Source of the DNA: Tillus elongatus | Lineage: Eukaryota > Arthropoda > Insecta > Coleoptera > Cleridae | Direction: 5' to 3' | Length of the DNA: 64,000 nt | Assembly: GCA_964006375.1 (NCBI GenBank) | Contig: OZ023264.1 | Coordinates: forward strand, 173,152,295 to 173,216,294 | Shown here: piece after piece, positions 1-11,600 of the stretch | How the letters are laid out: every line of letters begins with the position of its first letter | Position numbering within the stretch: the stretch's first letter is position 1 | The notes under the pieces: generated by a model | The model's database searches: none | What the model was told of the DNA's origin: nothing | Seen by the model: the letters and a program-made list of their open reading frames with translations, nothing else | Translations under genes and position numbers: made by a program

Positions 1-1335
1 GGGTTATGTACAAAAAAAGAGTAACGCAACGAAGTGCAATGACCATAGGCTGATCAGTCTAATAATCCACACGTTAAATATATTCCTCAAGATTATTCAC
101 TACAGAATTTTCATAAAATGCGGTAGAGGGGTAGGGTCCACACAATTTGAATTTAGAAGGGGACTAGGTACGAGAGAGGCTATAGTTGCAACTCAAGTAT
201 TGATCCAGAACTGCAACGACCAGTGGAAGGATGTGATGCTATGCTTCATTGACTGCGAGAAAGCGTTTGACAGGGTCCAACACCACAAACTCATTCAAAT
301 TTTGAGGAGGATGGATATACACCAGAAGGATATCCGCTGCATAGAAAGCCTTTATTGGAACCAAACAGCCGTAGTCAAGGTTGGCAATGAACACACAGAA
401 CCGACAAAGATCCTTAGAGGGGTCAGACAGGGATGCGTTCTCTCTCCACTCCTCTTCAACCTGTATTCTGAAAGCATATTTCAGGAGGCGCTCGAAGAAC
501 GTGACCTAGGTATTAAATTGAATGGAGTGTGGATCAACAACATACGGTACGCAGACGACACAGTCCTAATTGCAGACAACGTGAAAGACTTGCAGGATCT
601 TCTTAATGCTATAGGCGACAGTAGCAAAAACTTGGGCCTTAATATTAACACCAAGAAGACAAAATTCACGATAGTTTCTCGCAAGCCGGAAGAACATCAA
701 AATGTAAGCCTAACGCACAGCAGATGCCCAGTAGAACGGGTATATAAATTTAAATATTTAGGCACGTCGTTGTGTGAAAACTGGACGTCTGAAACGGAGA
801 TCAGATGCCGAATCGAAAAGGCCCGAAACACATGTATGAAATTCAGGAAAGTTCTTACCAACACTGATTTTGACCTCAGCCCAAGAATTAGATTTGCAAA
901 ATGTTACGTGTGGTCAGTATTACTATATGGTGTGGAGGGCTGGACGCAGAAAGTGAATACCACGAATAGACTTGAAGCCTTCGAAATGTGGACATACAGA
1001 CGTATACTAAAAGTCCCAGGGACGGCCAGAAAAACAAACGAGGAGATCCTAATAACGGTTAAAAGAGAACGTGAACTGTTGAACACCATCAAGCGCAGAA
1101 AAACAGCATATCTGGGCCACGTAATACGGAATGAAAGATACCAATTCCTACAATTACTAAGGAAAAATCGAGGGGAAGAGAGGAGTCGGCAGAAAGAGGA
1201 TGTCATGGCTGAGAAACGTGAGACAATGGACAGGACTAAAAACTGTAGGAGACCTATTCAGCGCCATCAGAAATAGGGAAGAATGGGCACATGTGATCGC
1301 GAATATCCATTAATGGATAAGCAATAGAAGAAGAA
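1..1335 (+). mobile_element. RTE-clade LINE, 5' part cut by window edge
   Basis: This is the 3' part of a non-LTR retrotransposon. Reading frame 2 is open from the first bases of the window, so the element continues to the left. After the coding stop it ends within about 25 bases in an AGAAGAAGAAG-type tail. A very short 3' UTR with a simple-repeat tail instead of poly(A) is typical of RTE elements. The order of motifs (RT, then a C-terminal block with conserved Tyr, Leu and Gly-His residues) also fits RTE. The right border at about 1335 is approximate. Confidence 0.85.
2..1313 (+). pseudogene. RTE reverse transcriptase, C-terminal part, one frameshift
   Basis: The product would copy element RNA into DNA at a nicked target site (target-primed reverse transcription). 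Visible RT blocks in order are DHRLISLI near the start, FIDCEKAFDRV, GVRQGCVLSPLLFNLY, and the catalytic YADD at 548-559, followed by the KFKYLGT block and a C-terminal region with EAFEMWTYRRIL and YLGHVIR. The first frame reads to a stop at 1276. The family's C-terminal sequence (MSWLRNVRQWTGL, then AIRNREEWAHVI) is found in another frame and ends at a TAA at 1311-1313, so a one-base indel lies near 1155-1180. No endonuclease domain is visible; it would lie left of the window. The RT catalytic residues are intact, so this was a fairly recent copy before the frameshift. Confidence 0.85.
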
Positions 1336-2174
1336 GACAAGGTATGTCATAAGAATCATGCTCTGCAAACAAAAAGGTTGTAGCAAATAGTATACAATGA
1401 CAATAGAGGACACTCCGGCTGATTTCCTGTTTCAAGAATATCAGCGGCCCTAGCGGATAGTACTGATCTTACGTCGTTCGACAACGTGTTTATATGTAAA
1501 CACTAGCGATCCCTGGTGTGTAACTGTTTAAGCTGTGTTTTTAACAATAAATGTCAGTGGTGGGGTGTGTGCAATATATAATTGTTTGAATTATAACGAG
1601 CTAAATCTAATCTAATCAGACATTTCATAGGTTTTCGAAGGACCCTGAAAAGTGACTATGATTTTTTGTGTTTTCTTTTGTTACTTGCGAATTTTTTCAC
1701 AAATTTGTTTAATAATTAATATTAAACAATAAATACAACATGTATTGACGGTCGTTTTGTATTATAGATTGAAGAAACGGGTAATATTATCAAAAATAAC
1801 TGATTTTGATATAGTACTGAAGACACAAGGTGCATTTTACATTTTAATGTCACTTCCAACATAATTAATTTGGTGAAGCAGAAGACAAATTCAGAATCAC
1901 TTTAATGCCAATATGTACAATCCTCAGAAGATAATTAAGATTGTGTAATATTTGCCATCACGTATTTATAGATAAACTTCGTAAACGAAGGGTTGAAAGC
2001 TTTTTATCATAAATTGTCTTTCAGTGCATCAAAGACAAGAAATATGAAGGCAAAAGGTTTTGTATTAATAATAAATGATTCAAGAAAACTGTTTTTTCTA
2101 TCTTGTTCTGTGTCCTTTATTATTTCAGTGTGGCATAAATTGTCACATTTTTTACATTTGAAATTATTTTACTT
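1336..2174. other. unassigned AT-rich spacer
   Basis: I see no coding motif, tRNA-like head or terminal repeat in this stretch. It is AT-rich with scattered short open frames that have no recognisable domain. Confidence 0.5.
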
Positions 2175-2534
2175 TTTTTGTTGTGTTTTTATTTTTTTAA
2201 CGTTGACTTATTTCCGCGACTATGGCCCATCACCGACGCCATGGAGCAGTTTCACCTCATTATCCTGGAAATTTTGCCGAACCCCAACCTTTTTGTAAGG
2301 AGGGTAGGATCTTTAACGTGCCGAACATCGCATCAACACGGGACCAACGGCTTTACGCCCCCTCCGAAGGGCGGAACGTGCAGACATTCAACTTGCTCAA
2401 ATACAATGCCACAACCTCGGTTGATGTTAATTGTACAGTATGTACTGAAAAAGTGAAAGGGGTACCCTGGGATCGAACCCAGTACCCTTCGTTTCAGAGG
2501 CACACATTCTTACCACTGAACCACCGAAGCTCTA
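2175..2534 (-). mobile_element. tRNA-headed SINE, copy 1
   Basis: Read on the minus strand, the element opens with a tRNA-like head containing an A-box-like TGGTTCAGTGGTAAGAA and a perfect B box GGTTCGATCCC, the two parts of an internal RNA polymerase III promoter. A body of about 270 bases follows and is shared with copies at 14282 and 16656. The tail is A-rich rather than pure poly(A). Degenerate flanking duplications (ATTATTTTACTT at 2163 and ACTATTTTGCTT at 2535) suggest the borders. It encodes no protein and would rely on a LINE enzyme for movement. Confidence 0.8.
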
Positions 2535-2619
2535 ACTATTTTGCTTGATAATGCTTTTAATTATCTTCGTAGGAAAGATTTTTAAGTAGAAGTAGAAATA
2601 GCGGATTCAGCCCTAGAAT

Positions 2620-3421
2620 AGATTTATTCACGGAAGTTGAAGTTAGTATCACCTTTAATCTGCACAATCTTGCTTTCTCTCTCATAAGAGATACACCAGC
2701 CCTAGACCCATCACAATAAACAACCAAGTTATTTAAAGTAATGAGTCCTTTTTACTTGTTGGCATTTCTGTGGATCGAAATCTCAATTGGCACCAACATG
2801 TCACATCAATTGCAGAAGCAGCTGCTAAGAAATCAGGTTTCCTCTTCCGGGCTCGCAAATACTTTTCACCATCTAATCTCTACACCTTATATACTTCACA
2901 AATAAGACCAAACCTCGAATACTGCTCCCACATCTGGGGTGATGCTGCCGCTTCTACACTCGCTATCCTGGACTCCATTCAGAATAGAGCTATATGTCTC
3001 ATCGGTGACCCTACCCTCACCCAGAGGCTGCCATCCCTTCCCACCCACGTGCCGTTGGTGACCTCTCTCTCTCTTTTATAGATATCTGCACGGACACTGC
3101 TCAGAGGAGCTTTCTTCCATTGTTCCTCCACCTGCTGCCCCCAACAGATCTACCAGGGGAACAGAGCGAATGCACCCTTTTACTGTCCAGGTCACCAGAC
3201 ATAGAACATCTTGTTATGCCCGCTCTTTTGTCCCGTGTACTTCCATTTACTTCCAAGTTGTGGTATTCCTTGCCGGCACATGTTTTTCCTTTTCCCCCGA
3301 ACCTCCAAACCTTCAAGTCCAGAATTAACAAGTTGCCTCTTTCCTCCTTGTCGACACCCACGGTACGATAGTATTTAGGTTGTAAGCCCTCGTGGTGTGT
3401 TGTTGAAATAAAAAAAAAAGA
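2620..3421 (+). mobile_element. CR1/L2-group LINE, 5'-truncated copy (plus strand)
   Basis: This is the 3' quarter of the same LINE family as the element at 6739-9890, in the opposite orientation. Similarity starts near 2620, weakly at first. The copy ends in the family 3' UTR (CCCTCGTGGTGTGTTGTTG) followed by about ten A residues at 3411-3420. The intact 3' end, poly(A) tail and missing 5' part are what target-primed reverse transcription normally leaves. Confidence 0.85.
2770..3371 (+). pseudogene. CR1-like RT C-terminal region, frameshifted
   Basis: The sequence encodes the region after the RT catalytic site: NLNWHQHVTSIAEAAAKK, then IRPNLEYCSHIWG, then the family's C-terminal tail. The frame breaks between about 3040 and 3120, where the second part (LLPPTDLPGEQS onward in this frame) resumes out of register. 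No catalytic YADD box is present because the 5' part is missing, so no function is expected. Confidence 0.75.
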
Positions 3422-3540
3422 ACCATGATTTACAGGTAAGTACAGATTGGAACTTAATATTGTCAGAAACAGCTCTCAGTATAATCCTATACATCCCCTT
3501 GAAATAGTAGTTTAACGACGGTTTCAAGGTAGTACTTTAA

Positions 3541-4760
3541 CCCGGCGTCCGTCACCTTGAATATTGGAACAAAAACGGTAAAGTTTGGTAAATATAACGC
3601 CAGACGTTATTTCTAAATAAATAAATTAATAAAACTGCGTCATATGTTCCATAAGGGAAAAACCAATCTTCAACTTATGTTAAGTAAAAGAAAAATCAAT
3701 TACTGACAAAAATGAGTTAATTCAAATAAAAACACCAAAACATGAATCTTTCAATGAAAAATTTCACATGAAAAAACATGTATGTATTAAAAAAATCATA
3801 ATTACAAATTCTGACCCAATGGGGTTTTAAATTGCTCATTTTGTATTAGAAAAAAGTCCATGAAAATAAAAATTTACATTTTGACGGTTGATAACAAAAC
3901 TGAACGCTTTGAAAAACCACAAATTTTCTTCGGAATCTTCTCGGACACAATTGCTACATATTATTGTAGCAAGATCTAAACACACATGGTTCTGGCACAT
4001 TTGACAAGATTGTCTTGTTTTCTTATCACGTCTCCTTGGACAGACTGAACAGCGACCTTGGCCCTTCACAATTTTGGCGGGAGTTTCAGATGTCTCGCCA
4101 GCAACTTCCCAGATTGTTATTCTCAATTCCATAGACAATCTGGGATTTTCTTGACGTGTTCGGATGTGCCGGCTTAGAAGAAGCTCCAGTCCAAGTTGCT
4201 TCAAGAACTCCCTCCTTTTCGTCTGGTAGTCGTTATTATTTGTTCTGTATATAACTTGCGCATTTATCCCTGTCGTATTCTTAAGCGAATAAAATAACGG
4301 GAGAGGTCATCTCCTTGAATTACCAGACACACTGTATGAAGCAGAAAGTTCGTCTGCCACATCTACACCACATTTTGTGAAGTTATAGAACGAAATTATT
4401 TCGGGTACTTTTTTTTTTGGCATTTCCATCATCGATGGTGTTGTCATGATGTAATGTGCACAACAGCAACACTACTTTATTCTTCTTAGGCGTATATTAA
4501 ACGAGAGTTGCGTCCTTTTCAAAGCCAAAATACATTTCTTTTTTTTTAATTTAAAAATTCGGTTGGAACTTCCCTCTTTTTTTTTCATGGTACGGACTGC
4601 CGTCAGTTTATTATTTTTCAAGAGATCAGTAAATAAATCTACACTTGTGTACCAATTGTGTCCTAAATTGATACTATTCGTTATAATTAAATCTATAATT
4701 GTTCTGCTGTTCTCAGTAACTCTAGTATATTCGCTTATCAATTGGTTCATTCCTGATTAC
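3541..4760 (-). mobile_element. piggyBac-like element fragment
   Basis: A decayed piggyBac transposase lies on the minus strand. On the low-coordinate side a TTAA at 3537-3540 is followed by CCCGGCGTCCGTCACC. TTAA plus a CCC-start is what piggyBac termini look like, so 3541 is a plausible 3' end. The other end is missing: at about 4885 the sequence becomes part of the TAR repeat family. The right border is inferred from loss of transposase similarity. Confidence 0.6.
3836..4750 (-). pseudogene. piggyBac transposase, C-terminal half
   Basis: piggyBac transposases cut and paste DNA at TTAA sites with an RNase-H-like DDD core and a C-terminal cysteine-rich domain. From N to C on the minus strand I see HNWYTSVDLFTDLLKNNKLT (around 4600-4680), LLLCTLHHD, a KCGVDVADELSASYSV block (the family's KGGVD motif with Gly to Cys), NTTGINAQVIY, and a cysteine-rich end, CSVCPRRRDKKTRQSCQMC. 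There is a TGA where the family usually has Trp (near 4310), and a frameshift beside the A-run near 4410-4420. This is a different subfamily from the copy at 38.4-40.6 kb. It is non-functional. Confidence 0.75.
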
Positions 4761-4884
4761 TAGACGACGTTCCTCAACTTTCTGGAGTAAAGAGTTTCAA
4801 GTTTCTAGTCAAAATTCAAGCCATCCAAAAGAATAAACTCACCAATCGTATCAGCATACTCTTCTAAATACGCCTGTAGTTCTT

Positions 4885-5240
4885 CGAGAAATGTAGCTTG
4901 TAGCTTGAATCGTCATTGTCCTTCATCTTACTAAACTATTTGCAGAAAACTAATTTCGAACAAACTTTCTCTGACGCTTTTGCGGTAGTTTCAGTTGAAT
5001 TTATGGAATAGTAGTCTATAAATTTTAGTGAATTTTCGTTAAAAAAAATCTCTATTGAGAACATTGCGACTTTTATGTTTTAAAAATATTTTTTTCAAAC
5101 GAGCTCTACCTTGAACCAATATTCGAAGCCCGTTTCGGTCTTTATCTGTTTACATATATACAGGCTGGCTCATTTTTACAGTAAAGCTCAATATACCTGT
5201 GATTATACAATATACAAGAAAAAATTATATGGGTTAAGTA
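4885..5240 (+). repeat. TAR family fragment with unexpanded TA site
   Basis: This matches the internal part of the long TAR form at 20370-20690 and 31440-31770, in the same order. It has the GTCATTGTCCTTCATC block, the AGTGAATTTTCGTT hairpin-like block and the ACATATATACAGG site. In many other copies a long (TA)n tract occupies the equivalent of that last site; here only about seven alternating bases are present. Confidence 0.65.
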
Positions 5241-5242
5241 GG

Positions 5243-6500
5243 TATCATCATTATCATCAATCAGCTCTCTGCGTCCACTGCTGGACATAGGCCTCCCCTA
5301 GTTGAGTCCATTCTTTTCTGTCTTGAGCACTACGAATCCAGTTTTTTTGTAATTTTTGTAATGTCGTCTGTCCAGCGAGTTGGTGGTCTTCCTCTGTCTC
5401 TTTTATCGGACCTGGGTCTCCATTCCAGTAATCGTTTGGTCCACCTGTCATCTTGCATGCGAGCCACATGTCCCGCCCACTACCACTTGAGTTGTGCCAC
5501 ATGTACGACCACATCAGTCACTCCTGTTCTTCTGCGTAATTCTTCATTTCTAATGTGGTCACGTAACGAAACGCCAAGCATCGACCTCTCCATTTTGCGC
5601 TGTGTTACTTTGAGTTTCTTGGCAAAAGCGTTGGTAAGGGTTAGTGTTTCGGCGCCGTATGCCATAACCGGTAGAACACATTGGTTGAAAACTTTTCTTT
5701 TCAAGCATATCGGAAGGTCGCTTCTTAAAATGTCTCTAAGTTTGCCGTAAGCCGTCCAGGAGAGTATAACTCTTCTGTTTACCTCGGATGTTTGGTTGGT
5801 TTTGTATATGCTTATCTCGTGTCCCAAATATGTGTATTTGTCTACCCATTCCACCTCAAAGTTTTCAATAATTAGATTGTTACTAGGCACGAGGTTTGTA
5901 ATAAATTTTGTTTTCAGATGTTCATTTTTAGACCTACTGTTGTACAGACCTCCTGAAGTTCCTGTAGAATCACTCTAATATCTTCCAAGTTGTCAGCCAG
6001 TAAGACAATGTCGTCTGCAAGCCGTAAGTTTGGCAGACTTTGGCCGTCTATTCTTAGACATTTCTGGTCCCAATCGAGCTTCTTGAACACAAATTCCAGG
6101 ACGGTGATAAACAGTTTTGGAGACATCGTATCTCCCTGGCGTACTCCTCTCCCAATTTTTATAGGATTCGTGTTTTCATGTAGTTTTACCACAAGAGTAG
6201 CAACTTTATATATATATATGGTAGATTAGTTTGGTGTAGCGATAGTCAATACGGCATGCTTCCAGGGACTGCAACACCGTGTCCAGCTCCACAGTGTCGA
6301 AAGCCTTATGGAAGTCCACAAAAGCAAGGACAAGTGGTCTTCCATATTCGATGGTCTTTTCAATCACTGTTTTAATGCTTTGAAGATGAGGTGTACATGC
6401 TACTATTTTACTACTGGGTTTTGTAGTTGATGACACGCTTTCGTGGATTCCGCACATTGATGCGCTTTGCCTTAGGCCGTCAACTGCCATATTTTCCGTT
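5243..6500 (-). mobile_element. second RTE-type LINE, 5'-truncated
   Basis: A minus-strand LINE ends at low coordinate in a short TGATGATAATGATGATA-type tail (5243-5260) immediately after its coding stop. That gives a minimal 3' UTR with a simple repeat, as in RTE elements. Similarity to RT fades near 6400-6500, where the sequence is scrambled, so the upper border is approximate. It belongs to a different subfamily from the element at 1-1335. Confidence 0.8.
5257..6490 (-). pseudogene. RTE reverse transcriptase, multiply frameshifted
   Basis: Four frames together carry the RT. In order on the minus strand: LQSIKTVIEKTIEYGRPL and FVDFHKAFDTVE (6206-6490); IGRGVRQGDTMSPKLF and a catalytic box reading RLADDIVLLADN (5914-6192); DKYTYLGHEI and LPVMAYGAETLTLT (5480-5890); and a C-terminal KNWIRSAQDRKEW (5257-5514). 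The usual FADD or YADD is LADD here. The Asp pair is kept but the residue before it has changed. The breaks between frames make it non-functional. Confidence 0.8.
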
Positions 6501-6509
6501 AGAAGAATA

Positions 6510-6755
6510 AAAATGGTTGTCGGAGAGAGTGCAGCATTCTTAGCATACCATGCGCATTTTCATAGTGTGGTGACCTATGGCATCATCTTTTGAGGTGCTG
6601 TGGGTGGTGCATCAAGCGTCTTCCTGAAGCAGAAAAAAGTGATCAGGGTGTTAGCTGGTGTGCCTCAAACGACAAGTTGCCGGGATTTGTTTGTGAAGTA
6701 CAGAATCCTTACCATCCCGTGCGCGTACATTCTTTGCTTTTTTTTATGTCAACAA
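6510..6755 (+). pseudogene. Jockey-like LINE RT fragment, left part
   Basis: One plus-strand frame reads AFLAYHAHFHSVVTYGIIF, a TGA, then ASSVFLKQKKVIRVLAGV and SCRDLFVKYRILTIPCAYIL. This is the conserved post-catalytic segment of Jockey-type RT (the YGIILWG...QKRAIRII...SCR block), with TGA in place of the usual Trp. It stops where the poly(T) of the CR1-like LINE begins. A matching right part of a Jockey-like protein appears on the other side of that LINE at 10.0-10.3 kb. Confidence 0.65.
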
Positions 6756-9700
6756 CACACCACGAGGGCTTACAGCCCAAATACTATCGTACCGTGGGTG
6801 TTGACAAGAAGGGAAGAGGCAGCTTGTTAATTCTGGACTTGAAGGTTTGGAGGTTCGGAGGAGAAGGAAAAACATGTGCCGGCAAGGAATTCCACAACTT
6901 GGAAGTCCTCGGGACAAAAGAGCGGGCATAACAAGATGTTCTATGTCTGGTGACCTGGACATTAAAAGGGTGCATTCGCTCTGTTCCCCTGGTAGATCTG
7001 CTGGGGTCAGCAGGTGGGGGAATTATGGAGGAAAGCTCCTCTGAGCAGTGCCCGTGCAGATATCTATAAAAGAGAGAGAGGTCACCAACGGCACGTCGGT
7101 GAGCAAGGGATGGAAGCCTTTGGGTGAGGGTAGGGTTACCGATGAGACGTATAGCCCTCTTTTGAATGGAGTCCAGGATAGCGAGTGTAGAAGCGGCAGC
7201 TGCACCCCAGATGTGGGAGCAGTATTCGAGGTTTGGCCTTATTTGTGAAGTGTATAAGGTATAGAGATTAGTTGGTGAAAAGTATTTGCGAGCCCGGAAG
7301 AGGAAACCCAATTTCTTAGCAGCCGCTTCTGCAATTGATGTAACATGTTGGTGCCAATTAAGATTTCGATCCACAGAAATGCCAACAAGAGAGAAAGACT
7401 CATTAATTTGAATAACTTGGTTGTTCATTGTGATGGGTCTAGGGCTGCTGTATCTCTTGTGAGAAAGAAAGCAAGACTTAGTTTTGGTGGGGTTGAATTG
7501 TACAAGATTTCTACTTCCCCAGTCTAATATTTTTTGGAGGTCCACGGAGACAGAACCCTCCATGAGTCTGCGATCCTCATCTAATTGGGCTAAAGAGACA
7601 GGCTTAGAATATTGTATATTTGAGTGGAGGGTGCTGTCGTCCGCGTAACTGTGAACTGGGTTGGATGTGCTAGAGAGGAGGTCATTGATGTGGAGAAGAA
7701 ACAAAGTAGGGGCTAAAGCTGAACCTTGAGGAACTCCTGCATTAATTGGATACAGTTTAGAGGAATGGCCATCCACAAAAACAGATATGCTCCTGTTGGA
7801 GAGGAAATTTGCTGTCCAGGTACAAAGTTTTGGTGGTAGGCCATTGCCGGAAGTTTATTAAGCAGCGCTGCGTGCCAGACCTGGTCGAATGCTTTGGATA
7901 TGTCTAGAGCAACAATCTGGGATTCACCGTGTTGTTCCATAGACTTGTTCCAAGAATGGGTGACAAAGGAAAGGAGGTCGGCAGTCGATCTGCGCTGACG
8001 GAATCCATACTGCCTGTCGTGGATTAGACTGTGTTTTTCAAGGAATTTTAGTAGTTCGGTGTTTATATACTTTTCCATCACTTTAGAGATGACTGAAAGG
8101 AGAGAAATAGGCCTGTAGTTGCTAGGAAGCGCTTTGGATCCTTTTTTGGGGATGGGTTGTACTCGAGCAGTTTTCCAGTTACTAGGGAATATGCCTTTAT
8201 TGTAAGATATCTGAAACAGACGAGTCAGGACAGGGGCAAGTTCTGGTGCGCATTTTTTGAGAACAATTGCTGGGATCTCGTCAAGGCCAGAGGCTTTCCT
8301 GGTATTAAGAGAAGAGAGCATCTTTCGTACCTTTTTAGTTTTGAAAATGATATCAGTCATTTTATGCGCGACATTGGGGACTGTTGGTGGTTGAACATTT
8401 GGAGGTGGGTTGAGAGTAGAATTGCCGGCGAACAGCGAAGCAAAAAGTTCAGCCTTGCCCAGGGCGGTAGAAACAATTTCATCCCCTGAGACAAGAGGTG
8501 GGAACGTGCTCTTGCAGAAATTATTCCCAATAGACTTAGCAAGAGTCCAGAAGGGTTTGCCGCCGTTGGAGCTTGAGATGACTTTGTTTTTGATGTGGTT
8601 ATTAAACGAGTTTTTTGCCTCAGAAAGAATGCGGACATAGCGGTTTCTTGCGTCGTTGAATGCTTGACGATTTTCTTGACTGGGATTGTGTAGAAGCGTT
8701 TTGTGAGCTTTGACCTTTTCAAGTCTGGCCTTGTCACAGGATTTAGAGAACCAGGGCTTTTGAGTGGCTGAAGAGGTTTTCTGTGTACGTGGAATAAATA
8801 ATTCCATGCCAGCTTGGATAATTTCGGTGACGTTTTGTGAGATATCAGAGGGGTCAGGATGACAGAAGCAGACAGACGCCCATGGAAATGAGGAAAAGTG
8901 ATCCCGCATTTCGTCCCAGTTTGCGGAGTTGTAGTGCCAAACGATACGTGGGTGTGATGACTGTGTGACCTCGGGTTGCATTGCACAGGAAGCAGTGACC
9001 ATGCCGTGGTCTGAGCGACCAAGGGGGGTGGTGACTGATATCTTATAGCATCCAGGGTTTGTAGTAAGAAGGAGATCCAAGGGATTTGAGCTGTGTGTTG
9101 GGATACGAGGAAAGTAAGTAGGTTGCTGAACCATATTGGCCAAAGAATTGCTGACTGCAAAGGCCTCCGCTGCTCTCCCTTGTGGATCGGTTTTTGAAGA
9201 TCCTAGCCATTCCTTATTATGGACATTGAAGTCGCCAAGAATAGTGACCTCGGAGGAAGGATATTCAGAAATCAGATAGTCGGTTTTTTCAGAAAGATAG
9301 TCAAAGAGCTGGACAAAGTTGTTGTCAGAAGGTGACCGGTAAATGCAACAGATAAATTTAGTTGCAGCCCTGAGAGAGAGTTTTATCCATAGTATGTCTT
9401 TTCTTCCAGCTTCTAAATTGGGAAGTCTGGTGCAGGGTAGATTGCTACGGACGTATGCGCCTCCATGCAATCTAAAGGCAGTAAGGAGCTCATACCCCGG
9501 GAAATTAAGGTGATTAGTGGCTGTTTTGGCACTGATTTGGGTTTCGGTGAGGAAGAGGAGTTGGGGCCTGTTAGCCTGGAGGAAATGGTGGACGGAGTTC
9601 AGGTTAGAATTTAGGCCACATATATTCGAAAAGGATATGTTAAATCTTGATGTTGGCGCCCCCTGTACACCCCTCTCCCGGAGATCCGAATGGAGGGGTA

Positions 9701-9890
9701 TTTTGCCTCCGGAATATTTTATACAAGGAGGAGCCATCATCATTTTTGCTTATAAGGGAAACCGACTCATACACCAGAACCGGAAACGTCCGTTGGGACT
9801 TCACCGGCCCCTTGATGTATGGGGTGGTACCTCCTCGGGCGTGAAAAAATCCTTTACTATTACATAAAGGAAAATTCCACTACCACCTGC
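6739..9890 (-). mobile_element. CR1/L2-group LINE, best-preserved copy
   Basis: This is a minus-strand LINE of about 3.15 kb. Its 3' end lies at low coordinate: a T-run at 6739-6746 (the poly(A) on the minus strand) and then the family 3' UTR. The upper end is set by comparison with the copy at 11600-13672: both share sequence up to CCACTACCACCT and diverge immediately after. No separate ORF1 is seen, so either the family lacks it or both copies are truncated at the same point. CR1/L2/Daphne-like assignment is by eye. Confidence 0.85.
6784..9743 (-). pseudogene. LINE ORF2: AP-endonuclease plus reverse transcriptase, one frameshift
   Basis: The enzyme would nick target DNA and reverse-transcribe the element's RNA. 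From the Met at 9743, an exonuclease/endonuclease/phosphatase domain spans about residues 34-250, with LTETQI (near 66), GDFNVHN (near 170) and SDH (near 244). RT follows from about residue 485: NYRPISLLSVISKV, ALDISKAFDQVWH, then after the frameshift AGVPQGSALAP and SYADDS, with the YADD codons at 7636-7647. The C-terminal region has LEYCSHIWG and SFVPRTSKLWNSLPAHVF. The two frames overlap at 7713-7776, and the break lies near 7840: sister copies read TTGGCC or TAGGCC where this one reads TTGCC. Repairing that single base would join one frame of roughly 985 codons, which makes this a young copy. Confidence 0.9.
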
Positions 9891-10004
9891 TATGGATTGG
9901 ATTGGATCAATGTCTACCCCTTTAAAAATAAGATTAAGAAAGGGACTATCAATTGTCCAGTAGTTATGATTTTCGACATAGTAGGAGGATACAAAACATT
10001 ATCA

Positions 10005-10450
10005 TCATTTTGCTGTCTGTGCTATCTCCACAGTCATCAAAGTGAATTTGTTAGGCACTCAGACCTTCACTGCCACAACACAAGAAATAGGGATAAATTC
10101 ATCAGAACCAGGCATCGATTAGCAATGTTCCAGTCTTCCTGTGCGTTCACTGGCGTTAAATTGTATAACAAACTGCCGTTGGCTTTCCAAGAACTAGAGA
10201 ATAAGATCTTTAAAACAACAATAAAGAACTTTTTAATAAAAAACTCTTTCTATTTTGTGGATGAATATTTATCCTGTCGCTTTCGGTAATGTTTGTCAAA
10301 GTGTCTTGCAGTTGTGTTGTAATGGTTTATTACTTGTAGGTTTTACTGGATCGTCGTAGTCTTTGTGTGTTGTTTATACTTATATTTTAGATGTAGACAT
10401 GCCTTGTAAGCTTTGAAGGTAATAAATATGTATGTATGTATGTATGTATA
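10005..10450 (+). pseudogene. Jockey-like LINE 3' end, right part
   Basis: A plus-strand frame from about 10010 to the stop at 10287-10289 reads CYLHSHQSEFVRHSDLHCHN, then GVKLYNKLPLAFQELENKIF and ends near YFVDEYLSCRFR. This is the usual C-terminus of Jockey-type ORF2. After a UTR of about 130 bases it ends in AATAAATATG and a (TATG)n tail at about 10425-10450. It continues in protein logic from the fragment at 6510-6755. About 115 bases of unexplained sequence lie between the CR1-like 5' end and this part. Confidence 0.75.
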
Positions 10451-11483
<1,033 letters not shown>

Positions 11484-11600
11484 TCCTGCCAAAATAAAGT
11501 ACGCAACACTTATTGACATTTATCGCAAGATAATGCTCCTTTGCTGTCGTGACTAACTTATTAAGGTCTGTATTTAAACTTGCTATAGCGTCTAAGGCAC
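11484..11600 (-). pseudogene. scrap of another LINE reverse transcriptase
   Basis: The minus-strand frame reads ALDAIASLNTDLNKLVTTA and then INVNKCCVLYFG. This is the segment just after the catalytic box in many LINE RTs (a DL..L...A...L.N..KC....FG pattern). It is not the sequence that the adjacent CR1-like copy should have at this point, so it comes from a different element. Only about 38 codons are present. Confidence 0.55.

Noticed and set aside
8357..9160. 267-codon frame overlapping the CR1-like ORF2 on the same strand
   Set aside because: It is an out-of-frame shadow of the endonuclease/RT frame, with no motif of its own.
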